In this document: one piece after another, positions 44,021-52,845 of the stretch
Position numbering within the stretch: the stretch's first letter is position 1
How the letters are laid out: each line of letters begins with the position of its first letter
Assembly: GCA_020524245.1 (NCBI GenBank)
Contig: JAIVLN010000002.1
Span: forward strand, 1 to 64,000
Direction of reading: 5' to 3'
Source of the DNA: Rossellomorea aquimaris
GTDB taxonomy: Bacteria > Bacillota > Bacilli > Bacillales > Fictibacillaceae
Length of the DNA: 64,000 nt
Position numbers and translations under genes: made by a program
The notes under the pieces: model-generated
What the model saw: the letters and a program-made list of their open reading frames with translations, nothing else
Database searches by the model: none
What the model was told of the DNA's origin: nothing

Positions 44021-45223
44021 TTAGTCATTGTTTTCAAGATCTTCATCCGTATCAGGGTCCTTCTCTTTCTCAGTCGCATCCTGCTCTTCTTTGACCTTTT
44101 TCTCTTTCTCAATGTCAATGACTTCGATCTCCATGTCCTCAACAAGTAGTCGGTTTGGAACTTTGACGATGACTTCTTCAGCTTTTAAACCTTTGGTCAC
44201 TTCCAGATAGGTTTTATTTTTAAAGCCGAACGACACCTTTCTTTTATCGATATATCCGTTTTTCACAACCAAAACATATTGTTTCCCGTCTTCATGAAGA
44301 ATCGATTCATGCCGTACAGCTACCGCATCTTTCACCGCTATCGGTCGGACCGTCATCTCAACAGTACTGCCAACCTGAAGAGTCGATTCACCTTCCTGTT
44401 CAACTTCAATATCCACCTGAAACTCCAAATCTTCCTGCTTTTCTTCAGAAGGTTGAATAGAAGCGATGATTCCTTTCCACTCTTTGTCCTTTGAAGATTT
44501 CAGTTGGACGTCGTCGCCTTCCTGTAATAAAAGAACTTCTTGTTCGGAAAGGAAGGTGCGGATCATGACGTTATCTTCATTTGCGAGGACCACTAAAGGA
44601 TCTTTTGTAGATCCTCTTTCATATGAAACCTTCTGGACAGTTCCGGAAATGGAACTTTTAACTGTCATCTCCCCAGAACGAGTTTCCAACTGTTTGATTT
44701 CATCTTCTTTATTGTCAATCATACTGTCAATTCGATCTGCCTGATATTCTGCGTCAGCCTCTTCCTGTTCCAGGAGGAATAAAGCCGAATCATCTCTTTC
44801 CTCTTCATCCTTGGCAGATTCCCTCAGAATTTGATTCCCGATCAATCTCTCACGATCTTCGTGGTAATCTTTTTCGGTTTCCAATACATCAATTTCATTT
44901 TCGAGAGCAACGACCTGTTGATCATAATTTGAAGCACTATATTGAAGAATATCTGTTCCGCTGGATATTTCATCGCCTTCTTGGACAAGGATTTCCTCGA
45001 GTGTTCCTCTACTCTCGTCAAAGTAGAATTCTTCTTTCTCTTTAGGTACGACAATTCCTGTTGCTTTGATCGTCTCCTTCAAATCACGTTGTTCAATCTT
45101 CGTCACTTCATAAGGCTTTTCGCTGGCAAAAATCGATTCATTCAGGATAAATAAATAAGTGTTTATGATGACGAAAAGGACGATCGGCAGTGCGATCAAC
45201 GCTTTCTTTATGTAACCGTTCAA
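44021..45223 (-). CDS. Membrane-fusion (HlyD/YknX-like) efflux adaptor
   Basis: A 400-residue adaptor. An N-terminal membrane anchor (residues 7-30), a split lipoyl domain (ESRGTLEEILVQEGDEIS ... SSISGTVQKVSYERGS), a long coiled coil (residues about 105-185, LENEIDVLETEKDYHEDRE) and a beta-barrel domain precede a highly charged Lys/Glu/Asp tail. It resembles YknX, which works with the YknYZ ABC exporter. No ABC ATPase or permease adjoins it. The start is TTG at 45223 with GGGGG 8 nt upstream. Confidence 0.8.
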   Translation of the reverse strand: MNGYIKKALIALPIVLFVIINTYLFILNESIFASEKPYEVTKIEQRDLKETIKATGIVVPKEKEEFYFDESRGTLEEILVQEGDEISSGTDILQYSASNYDQQVVALENEIDVLETEKDYHEDRERLIGNQILRESAKDEEERDDSALFLLEQEEADAEYQADRIDSMIDNKEDEIKQLETRSGEMTVKSSISGTVQKVSYERGSTKDPLVVLANEDNVMIRTFLSEQEVLLLQEGDDVQLKSSKDKEWKGIIASIQPSEEKQEDLEFQVDIEVEQEGESTLQVGSTVEMTVRPIAVKDAVAVRHESILHEDGKQYVLVVKNGYIDKRKVSFGFKNKTYLEVTKGLKAEEVIVKVPNRLLVEDMEIEVIDIEKEKKVKEEQDATEKEKDPDTDEDLENND

Positions 45224-45240
45224 ACTGAGAACCCCCGTTT

Positions 45241-45915
45241 CTAACCATTCAAATGCAAGTGATACATCATGTTGATGATAGATAAAATCAAGATGAATAA
45301 TCCATGCAATCCAATTGTGACTGTAAGAATATATCGTTTCGACTTCAAGGACGACTCCATGAGCAGCTTAACTGTTGCATAGAGATGCCAAACAAAGAAA
45401 ACTGTAATCCAACCCGCGAGTGTCGTCAGAAACACATGATCTGTAATTGCTTTGACCCATGGTCCTATACCGAACGGCGAAAGCATCTCGGTTGAACCGA
45501 ATGCAAACATATACGGTAGATTAGCTGCTATACCGATGAGAATGATAACGAACAAATACGTTTGCAGAACGTACAACCGCTTGAAACCGATATCCCGGAA
45601 AAACCCCCAAAATGCTAGAGTAGAAGAACCGATCAACAAAAATGGGAGAACAAGCCCCCCGATCGCTCCACCAATCCCGATCATGACAGATGCTGCAAAT
45701 TTCTGATCGTCGGACAATTCCATTTTCACAGCTTCAGGCATCTGCAACCATTCCCCTGAACATATGTAGAACAAGAATCCGAATACGATTGAACTGCATA
45801 ATAATAAAATCAAAATTCTAAGTCGATATCCGTGTATGGTTTTAGATTCTCTTAATGTATGTAAAGTTTCATTCGGTTTGAATAAACCTCTCCAAACTTG
45901 AACGTGATGCTCCAA
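45241..45915 (-). CDS. YIP1-family membrane protein (YknW-like)
   Basis: A 224-residue protein with five hydrophobic helices and the conserved Yip1 stretch (LFKPNETLHTLRES, then the helices). YknW of B. subtilis has this domain and aids assembly of YknXYZ. It precedes the adaptor gene by 17 bases. The start is TTG at 45915 with GGGGGA 6 nt upstream. Confidence 0.75.
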   Translation of the reverse strand: MEHHVQVWRGLFKPNETLHTLRESKTIHGYRLRILILLLCSSIVFGFLFYICSGEWLQMPEAVKMELSDDQKFAASVMIGIGGAIGGLVLPFLLIGSSTLAFWGFFRDIGFKRLYVLQTYLFVIILIGIAANLPYMFAFGSTEMLSPFGIGPWVKAITDHVFLTTLAGWITVFFVWHLYATVKLLMESSLKSKRYILTVTIGLHGLFILILSIINMMYHLHLNG

Positions 45916-46013
45916 GTCTCTTCCCCCATTTCTATCTCTCTATCATACTGGCATATTATCTATCCTACCAGAAAAACTAAACCATATCATTTTTTTCCAA
46001 TAATTATATTGAA

Positions 46014-46631
46014 CTATTTTTTGGCGATGACTGCCCAATGATAAGGTCCTGTCTGCTTCCATTGAATGGACTTATACCCCGCTTCTCTCAAATGGTTGTC
46101 CATGTTCATCACAATAGGATAGTCCTCTGAATCATCCCAATACCGTGCAATGGTTTCTTTTGCCTGAATTCGTGCAAATTCAGATGGAAACATGATATCT
46201 ACGAGCAGGAAGTACCCGTCTTTTTGTAAGATCCGATAGGTTTCCTTGCAAGCAGAAAGCCTCTCTTCAGGAAGCACCTCATGAAACGTGAAACTGGAAA
46301 CGACCAATTCAAAAGTTTCAGAAGCCTGATTGGTTTCATTGAATGTCCCTAGAGACAAAGTGTAATTCGGATGGTTTTGTTTACATTCTTCTAGCATCTT
46401 TTCAGATAAATCGATGCCGTGATATTCATCAGCGTGGAAACGCTTTATAAACCCTCCTGTGCCTATACCAATATCAAGAATCGCCTGGAACTTTTTCTCT
46501 TTCAACCAATAAGAAGCTTCACCTAGGCTTGTCTCGTAACCTAGCAATGGACCATTGGGATTTTGGATATATTGATCATACGTTTCTGCCCATAAATCAA
46601 ATAGTTGTATGGTATCTTCCTTTTTGCGCAT
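46014..46631 (-). CDS. Class I SAM-dependent methyltransferase
   Basis: A 205-residue methyltransferase with motif I ILDIGIGTGGFIKRF, the acidic residue in YHGIDLSEKMLEE, motif post-II FELVVSSFTFHEV and YFLLVDIMFPS. N-terminal FDLWAETYDQY is common in small-molecule methyltransferases of the YrrT/UbiE-like group. The substrate is unknown. GGAGGGG precedes the ATG. Confidence 0.85.
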   Translation of the reverse strand: MRKKEDTIQLFDLWAETYDQYIQNPNGPLLGYETSLGEASYWLKEKKFQAILDIGIGTGGFIKRFHADEYHGIDLSEKMLEECKQNHPNYTLSLGTFNETNQASETFELVVSSFTFHEVLPEERLSACKETYRILQKDGYFLLVDIMFPSEFARIQAKETIARYWDDSEDYPIVMNMDNHLREAGYKSIQWKQTGPYHWAVIAKK

Positions 46632-46693
46632 GCTTTCCCCTCCAGCTCAATAATACAGTCCTGCTAAACTTCGATATGATTTGCCAAAATCCT

Positions 46694-46722
46694 TGTTCCA
46701 CTGTGTATTAAAGTGGGAACAC
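46694..46722. promoter_or_regulatory. Candidate operator above the class III aminotransferase gene
   Basis: TGTTCCACT and AGTGGGAACA form an imperfect dyad (one extra G) around nine bases, in the gap between divergent methyltransferase and aminotransferase genes. Regulator unknown. Confidence 0.35.
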
Positions 46723-46810
46723 AAATGCACCTAGTAGAATCCTCAACTTTTCTTAGGCATGTTCGAATAACAAAAGTAATACATATCTTCGAAAGGAGTC
46801 GAGTCATTTT

Positions 46811-48187
46811 ATGCAATCAAAAAACAAACCTCTTATCTCGAAAAATACGAAAAGATCAGCTGAGTTATTTGAAAAAGCTTGCCAAGTCATTCCTGGAGGC
46901 GTGACCGCTAATATCAAGTATTTCCCTCCCCATCCCCTGATGATGGAAAAGGGAGAGAAAAGCAAATTATACGATGTTGATGGGAACGAATATATCGACT
47001 ATTTATTAAGCTATGGCGCACTCATTCTTGGACACGGTCATCCATCAGTTTTCCAAGCCGTACAGAACCAAATGAAAACAGCAGGAACAACTATATTCGG
47101 TACGCCACATAGATTAGAAATCAAAATGGCAGAAACACTGATTCGCTTATATGCGGGTATCGAGATGGTCCGGTATACGAACTCAGGACTGGAAGCTACA
47201 CAATTAGCGATTCGAATGGCGATGGCATACACAGGAAAACAAAAACTAGCCAAGTTTGAAGGACATTATCATGGAGGCTATGATCAGGTCCTCCTAAGTG
47301 TTAATCCAGATGAAATGGTTGCAGGTAATGAAAAGAATCCGAACGTGGTTCCTGAATCAAGCGGAATAGGCGACCATGTAATCCGTAACACGGTTATATT
47401 GCCTTTCAACAATTTAGAAGCTACTGAGCAAATTCTCAGAGAACATGCAGATCAATTGAGTGCAGTCATTGTAGAGCCTGTACAAGGAGGCTTTATTCCT
47501 GCCAATCAAGAATTTATGGAAGGCTTAAGAAAAGTTACTGAGGAATTGGGAATCTTACTGATTTTCGATGAAGTTAAGACCGGTTTCCGAGTGGCTCTAG
47601 GTGGAGCACAACAAATTTACAACATCACACCGGATTTAACAGCCCTAGGGAAAGTGCTAGGCGGAGGATTTCCTGTAGGGGCAGTCGGTGGCAAGAAGGA
47701 ATTCATGATGGTCAGTGCATCGAATAAAGGAAGGGACATACTCACTTCAGGGGTTCAGGATTCGAATAAAACAGATGTCTTGTTTCACAGTGGCACGTAT
47801 AATGGACACCCCACTGTTCTTGCAGCAGGACTAGCTACAATAGAATGTTTAGAGCAAGACGATACATTAGAACGACTGATGACTAAAACCCACACCCTCA
47901 GAAAGGAACTTGAAAAGGTCTACAAAGCCAAAGGGATTCCAATGCAAACGATTGGATCAGGGAGTATCTTCAATATCCTCCTAACCAAAGAACCAATCCA
48001 GAATTACCGTGATTTAAAGAAAGCAGATCATGATCTCCGGCAAAAAATTGATTATGAACTATTGAAATTCGGCATTTACATCAAGCCCTTCAACCGATAT
48101 TCCATGTCTGTCGTACATGATGAAAGGGATATGAAAGCAACAATTGAAGCACATGAAGAAGCCTTGAATCGCGTGGTGGATCATTAA
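46811..48187 (+). CDS. Class III aminotransferase, glutamate-1-semialdehyde-aminomutase-like
   Basis: A 458-residue PLP enzyme with VIPGGVTANIKYFPPHP (GSAM-like start), TNSGLEATQLAIRMA, FEGHYHGGYDQ, LIFDEVKTGFRV, the lysine motif ALGKVLGGGFPVGAVGG and HSGTYNGHP. It is longer than HemL (about 430) and lacks hem neighbours, so an amino-acid or amine transaminase/mutase role is likelier than heme synthesis. AGGAG lies 12 nt before the ATG, a long spacing. It diverges from the methyltransferase gene. Confidence 0.82.
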   Translation: MQSKNKPLISKNTKRSAELFEKACQVIPGGVTANIKYFPPHPLMMEKGEKSKLYDVDGNEYIDYLLSYGALILGHGHPSVFQAVQNQMKTAGTTIFGTPHRLEIKMAETLIRLYAGIEMVRYTNSGLEATQLAIRMAMAYTGKQKLAKFEGHYHGGYDQVLLSVNPDEMVAGNEKNPNVVPESSGIGDHVIRNTVILPFNNLEATEQILREHADQLSAVIVEPVQGGFIPANQEFMEGLRKVTEELGILLIFDEVKTGFRVALGGAQQIYNITPDLTALGKVLGGGFPVGAVGGKKEFMMVSASNKGRDILTSGVQDSNKTDVLFHSGTYNGHPTVLAAGLATIECLEQDDTLERLMTKTHTLRKELEKVYKAKGIPMQTIGSGSIFNILLTKEPIQNYRDLKKADHDLRQKIDYELLKFGIYIKPFNRYSMSVVHDERDMKATIEAHEEALNRVVDH

Positions 48188-48213
48188 AGAATGCCTATAA
48201 CGGAAATTAAAAC

Positions 48214-48248
48214 AAGGAGGGTGACAAATGAATGTCACCCTTCTTCAA
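48214..48248. terminator. Convergent terminator hairpin
   Basis: GGGTGACA / TGTCACCC with a 6-base loop; followed by TTCTTC on plus and by TCCTTGTTTT on minus. It separates the aminotransferase gene and sbcC. Confidence 0.7.
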
Positions 48249-48250
48249 AA

Positions 48251-51200
48251 TTATAGTGTTTCTATCGATACACTGCTACCTTTCCCAGCAGGTGTAGCGG
48301 GTTCTACGATCAGCTTTCTCGGCAGTCTTGCTCGCAATTCCGGTACGTGGGAAATGACCCCAACCGACACTTGTTGCATCTGAAGACGCTCAAGCGCCGA
48401 TATGACAGTATCCAATAAAGATTGATCCAAAGTACCGAACCCTTCATCTAGGAAGAAGAATTCGAGTGGATATTCTCCTTGCAATTGGATTTGTGCAGAA
48501 AGCGATAGAGCGAGTGCAAGTGAAGTGAGGAATGTCTCCCCTCCGGATAGAGAGGTAACGGGTCTTCTGACTCCTCCATTGGCGTCATCTCGGATGACAA
48601 AACCTCCAGCTGAATCCACTTCTAGGGCATACCGTTGTCTCGTCAGCTCTCCCAAGCGTTGGGAGGCGTCCCGTGCCACTTGATGCAGTTGTTCTTCCGC
48701 AATGTATTCTACAAAGCTATTTCCTCTGAACACTGCCTGTAGTTTACCGAGTCGCTCTGCGAGTTCCTCGTTCTCCAGCCGCTTTTCTTCCAACTCTTCA
48801 TACTTTTCGGCTCGTTTTTTCGTATCGTTCCATTCCCCTTCGAGTCTCGCCTTTTCAGCCAATGCATCCTCTTTCGCCTGCTTAGCATTCTTCAAATCGA
48901 TTTGAACAGCTTCCCATTCGGATTCACTAACTTCTTTATGATTTAACAACGCACGCAAACGGGTTTGTTCATGAGCGTATTTTTGTTTTTCATTACTGAA
49001 CCGTTCAATTTCCTGTTCCCATTCCTTTTGGCGTCCGGGGTGGATAAGCGCTTCTTTTACTTCTTCTTTCGTTTCAAAAAAGGTGCCATTCACCTTTTCT
49101 GTCCATCTCTCTTCTGCTTTCCTCAAGCGAGATTCCGTATGTTGGACAGTGGACTTGGCTACTTCAAGTTCTTTCTCCGAATCTTGTAGATGAACAGTCG
49201 CTTCTTTGTTCCTTCTTAGAGCCGACTCCTCTCTTTTCTTCCATTCTTCCAATTGGTTTTGCACTGAATGGATAAGATCGATGGCCTTCTTTGCTCCACA
49301 AAGTTCGTTAATCCTTTGTTGGAGCTCATTTAATCGTTTATTCAAGGTTTTCACCTCTGATTCAACGCTTGAAACCTCTAGTCTTTTGGCTTGGACATCC
49401 TCTGAAGTCTTCGTGATTTTTTCATCTTGCTCATAAAGGAAGGACACGCTTTTATCATATCTACTGTTCAATCCAGCGACCATTTGTTCCTGATTATCCA
49501 TCTCTTTCTGAAGCTGCTCGACCTGTTCATAAGGGATAGTCTGGAAGTTTGCCTTCCACTGCTCACTCAAAATGTGGAGTTGAGTTTCGATGTCATTTTT
49601 CTTCTGCTCGATTTTTTCAAGTTCCCTTCGTTCGTTTGCAAGGGAGGATTTGATTTCGAGCAACAGCTTATCATGCTCACCATAAACGGACGTATAGTTG
49701 TTTCGCTTTTCTCTTAGTTCCAATAAGTCCTGTTTGAAACCTTTCGTCTCTGTTTGAAGAAGTTTCAGGTATCGCTTAAGCTCTTCTGTCGATTGAAGCT
49801 TATTCTGAATCGGATCAAAAGAAGCTGCTGCAATCTCATCACCTTGGATTTCCTCTTTTTGAACATATTCCTGTAAAGCTTCAAATAAGTACTCAAGGTC
49901 CTTCTTATTATGACTGATGGTCACTTCTTCATTTTTGACATCCGTATACAGCTGTTCCAATTCTTCAATTAACGCTGTATGATCGTGTTCCTCAATTGTG
50001 TTGGAGACTGGTTCTGGATGTTCTATCGAACCACATACTGGACATTTCTCTCCATTTTGAAGCTGTTCTGCAATCTGAGCTGATAGAGTATGAAGTTCAT
50101 ATTTTTGTTGTTGATCTTTGCTTTCTTTCAGAAATTGCTCAATGCCACTTTTTGCACGTTCAATGACACGTTCATGTTCGCACACCCTGTTATAGATGAT
50201 TTCTGTATGTTGAAGCAAGTACCCGAGTTTTTCTTTTGCCTTGCTTATTTGACGATGTTGTTTCTCCGTTTCTGATTGCAAACGGTTTACAGTGGATGTT
50301 GTCTTTTGATGTTCGTTTAGAAGATCTTCATGATTCTGCTTCAAGGTAAGGATGTCTTTCTTGAGTGTCATCGCTTCTCTCAGGCGGTTACGTTGTTCAT
50401 AGGTGATGGTTTTTGCTTCAATCTCTTGTTTGATTTCAGCCTGCTTGCGAATCGCTTTTTTCTTCTGTTCCTGAAGCTTATCAAGCTCCTGCTCACTAAT
50501 TTTCAACTCTTCTTGCTTGTGTTGCAGCATCGTTTGTTCTGTTTGAATTCTTTCCAACAAAGGATTTCTTTCCTGTTCGAGTTCCATTGCTTGTTTCAAC
50601 TCTTGTAGACGTTCATACAGTTTCGGCTCATGTTCAGCACGATCGCTTTGAATGGATTGGACTTCCCGATGAGATGATTCAACTTGAGCCTTCAACTGTT
50701 GGGCTTCTTTCTCCAGTTTCGTCTTCTTCTCTGTCCATTCCTTCTGTTCGCCAAGCAATTCTTCAAGCTCCTGGACGTATGGATGAAGGAAATCAGCTTC
50801 TTGCGCTTTTTTCAGTCTATTTTTCAACCGTTCGATTTCAGGCTCCTGCTCGTCCAGCTCGTTCAACTTCGCTTTAACGGCATTCAATTCTTCTTGCCAT
50901 TGCCATATTTGACGATAATGTTCGAATTGGACTTCTTTCTTTTCAAGCTCTTTGTTCCGCACTTCTACTGCTTTCACCGCTTGATCCAGTCGTTGTCCAA
51001 GATCCTTAAGGGTTTCTTTTGATGCTTCACCGAGTCCTTGTTGTTCGGCTACAATTTCTTTGAGGATCATATTCGTTTCTTCCACTTTGCTCTTCAAACG
51101 CTGGTTGAGAAGGTCCCCATATTGCTCTAAACGGAAAAGCCTCTGAAGCATCTGGCGTCTTTCCGCACCTTTCAGTGATAGGAATTCCGCAAACTTACCC

Positions 51201-51664
51201 TGAGGGAGCACAACAGCCCTGGTGAAATCCGTCAATGTGAGGCCCAGGATCTGCTCCACTTCTGCAGTAACATCGCGTTCTTTATCAGCCAGAACCACGT
51301 GTTCCTCGTGTATGACCTCAATTAATCTGCACGTACTCGTACGAATCGTATCGTTTTTGTGGCGTTTAAACGTTCGCTCCACTTTGTAGCGTTTCGCGAA
51401 AGCAGGGTCACCTAACTCAAATGAAAAACTGACATTGAGTTGATCTTCTGCATGATTCATAATTCCCTGAATCGTATTGGATGCTCTCTCCACTTTTCCA
51501 TAAAGCGCCAGAGTAACAGCATCTAGCAGAGAGGACTTTCCGCTTCCTGTTGGACCAAAAATTCCAAATACGCCGCCTTTGCACAATGTCTGAAAATCAA
51601 CATCCTGTTTTTCGCGAAAACTATGTAATCCAGCTACAGAGAGGTGTATCGGTCTCATCCTCAC
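48251..51664 (-). CDS. sbcC: SbcC, ATPase subunit of the SbcCD nuclease
   Basis: A 1137-residue SMC-like ATPase. Walker A GPTGSGKS at residues 37-44, two very long coiled coils, the zinc hook CPVC at 541-544, then the ABC signature LSGGETFLTSLAL and Walker B FFFLDEGFGTLD at the C-terminus. With SbcD it opens hairpins and clears protein-blocked DNA ends. Its ATG overlaps the sbcD stop by 4 bases (ATGA). Length matches the B. subtilis protein. Confidence 0.95.
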   Translation of the reverse strand: MRMRPIHLSVAGLHSFREKQDVDFQTLCKGGVFGIFGPTGSGKSSLLDAVTLALYGKVERASNTIQGIMNHAEDQLNVSFSFELGDPAFAKRYKVERTFKRHKNDTIRTSTCRLIEVIHEEHVVLADKERDVTAEVEQILGLTLTDFTRAVVLPQGKFAEFLSLKGAERRQMLQRLFRLEQYGDLLNQRLKSKVEETNMILKEIVAEQQGLGEASKETLKDLGQRLDQAVKAVEVRNKELEKKEVQFEHYRQIWQWQEELNAVKAKLNELDEQEPEIERLKNRLKKAQEADFLHPYVQELEELLGEQKEWTEKKTKLEKEAQQLKAQVESSHREVQSIQSDRAEHEPKLYERLQELKQAMELEQERNPLLERIQTEQTMLQHKQEELKISEQELDKLQEQKKKAIRKQAEIKQEIEAKTITYEQRNRLREAMTLKKDILTLKQNHEDLLNEHQKTTSTVNRLQSETEKQHRQISKAKEKLGYLLQHTEIIYNRVCEHERVIERAKSGIEQFLKESKDQQQKYELHTLSAQIAEQLQNGEKCPVCGSIEHPEPVSNTIEEHDHTALIEELEQLYTDVKNEEVTISHNKKDLEYLFEALQEYVQKEEIQGDEIAAASFDPIQNKLQSTEELKRYLKLLQTETKGFKQDLLELREKRNNYTSVYGEHDKLLLEIKSSLANERRELEKIEQKKNDIETQLHILSEQWKANFQTIPYEQVEQLQKEMDNQEQMVAGLNSRYDKSVSFLYEQDEKITKTSEDVQAKRLEVSSVESEVKTLNKRLNELQQRINELCGAKKAIDLIHSVQNQLEEWKKREESALRRNKEATVHLQDSEKELEVAKSTVQHTESRLRKAEERWTEKVNGTFFETKEEVKEALIHPGRQKEWEQEIERFSNEKQKYAHEQTRLRALLNHKEVSESEWEAVQIDLKNAKQAKEDALAEKARLEGEWNDTKKRAEKYEELEEKRLENEELAERLGKLQAVFRGNSFVEYIAEEQLHQVARDASQRLGELTRQRYALEVDSAGGFVIRDDANGGVRRPVTSLSGGETFLTSLALALSLSAQIQLQGEYPLEFFFLDEGFGTLDQSLLDTVISALERLQMQQVSVGVISHVPELRARLPRKLIVEPATPAGKGSSVSIETL

Positions 51665-52830
51665 GCACCTCCTTGGTTCGGATCAACCAGTTCCATGAAC
51701 AGCTTCACCGTTTCTTCATCCGGAGTAGCACCATTCGTCTGTCGCTCATAAAACCTGGTAAACAACTCATCAATCGGTAAGTCGGACATCCTTCGTTCGG
51801 ACTGATGAACTTCGAAATCTTCAAAAATGGGACGAATATGGATGAACCCATCATGGGCATTTCTCAATTTATGGATTTGCTCCATACTTAACGTATCTTT
51901 CAGATGAACTTCCAGGTCAATCCAGGCATGCTCGTCCTTCTTCTCTTCAAGCCAACGATATACTTGCTCCAATCCCTCATCTGCTTTCCACTTGACCAAT
52001 GGTTTACCACTCGAAAGATACACTTCTTTCGTAGAGGCTACCTCACCTGGTTTCGCATCGATCAATGTAACAGATTTGGTCTGTCCAGCTTCTGAAAAAC
52101 TGTAGGATAGAGGGGAACCAGAATATCTTGCAATTCCTTCTGCCCGCTTGATTGACTGCGGCCGGTGCAGATGTCCCAAGGCTGTATATTGGACGTTCGA
52201 AGGTAGTGCGTCAGCTGTCACTGTGTAAGCCCCGCCGACTTGTATCGGTCGTTCAGAATCCGTTTCTCTACCTCCCGCCACATAAATGTGACTCATGGCT
52301 ACATTGACTGTTGAGGAATCGAATCCTTTACTTAACTCATCGAACAGTTTTTCTATCCGGATATCATAGGCATCTCTTAACGTTTCTTCACTGAATGATT
52401 CCGTCAGCAGCTCTTTCAACCTGGATTCAGAAGGATAAGGGAGACCCGCTACCTTCAATCGTTCCCCTGACTTAGAAACATCCAATTCTACAGGTTGGAT
52501 GTTCGGATATCCTATTATAGTAATCCCATGCAACGATGCTAGAGGTCCTGAGGCACTTAGACGATCCGGATTATCATGATTTCCGGCAATGATGACGATT
52601 TGACATTCTCTGTCCATCGTCATCTTCGCCATATACTCGTAAAATAATTGTTCGGCTGCTGCTGGAGGATTGACGGTATCAAAAACATCACCCGCCATGA
52701 GGACCACATCCACTTCCTCTTCGTAAACAATGTCACATAATTCCTGTAAAAATTGTTCTTGCTCTTCTAATCGGCTCCTGCCTTCCAACGTGCGGCCAAG
52801 GTGCCAATCAGCCGTATGCAGTAATCTCAT
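51661..52830 (-). CDS. sbcD: SbcD, nuclease subunit of SbcCD
   Basis: A 389-residue Mre11-type metallophosphoesterase: TADWHLGR, MAGDVFD, IAGNHDNPDR and ALGHLHRPQ supply the two-metal site. A C-terminal capping domain contacts SbcC. AAGGGG lies 5-6 nt before the ATG and the gene starts 15 bases after addA ends. Confidence 0.95.
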   Translation of the reverse strand: MRLLHTADWHLGRTLEGRSRLEEQEQFLQELCDIVYEEEVDVVLMAGDVFDTVNPPAAAEQLFYEYMAKMTMDRECQIVIIAGNHDNPDRLSASGPLASLHGITIIGYPNIQPVELDVSKSGERLKVAGLPYPSESRLKELLTESFSEETLRDAYDIRIEKLFDELSKGFDSSTVNVAMSHIYVAGGRETDSERPIQVGGAYTVTADALPSNVQYTALGHLHRPQSIKRAEGIARYSGSPLSYSFSEAGQTKSVTLIDAKPGEVASTKEVYLSSGKPLVKWKADEGLEQVYRWLEEKKDEHAWIDLEVHLKDTLSMEQIHKLRNAHDGFIHIRPIFEDFEVHQSERRMSDLPIDELFTRFYERQTNGATPDEETVKLFMELVDPNQGGA

Positions 52831-52845
52831 ACGTTTCCCCTTTCC

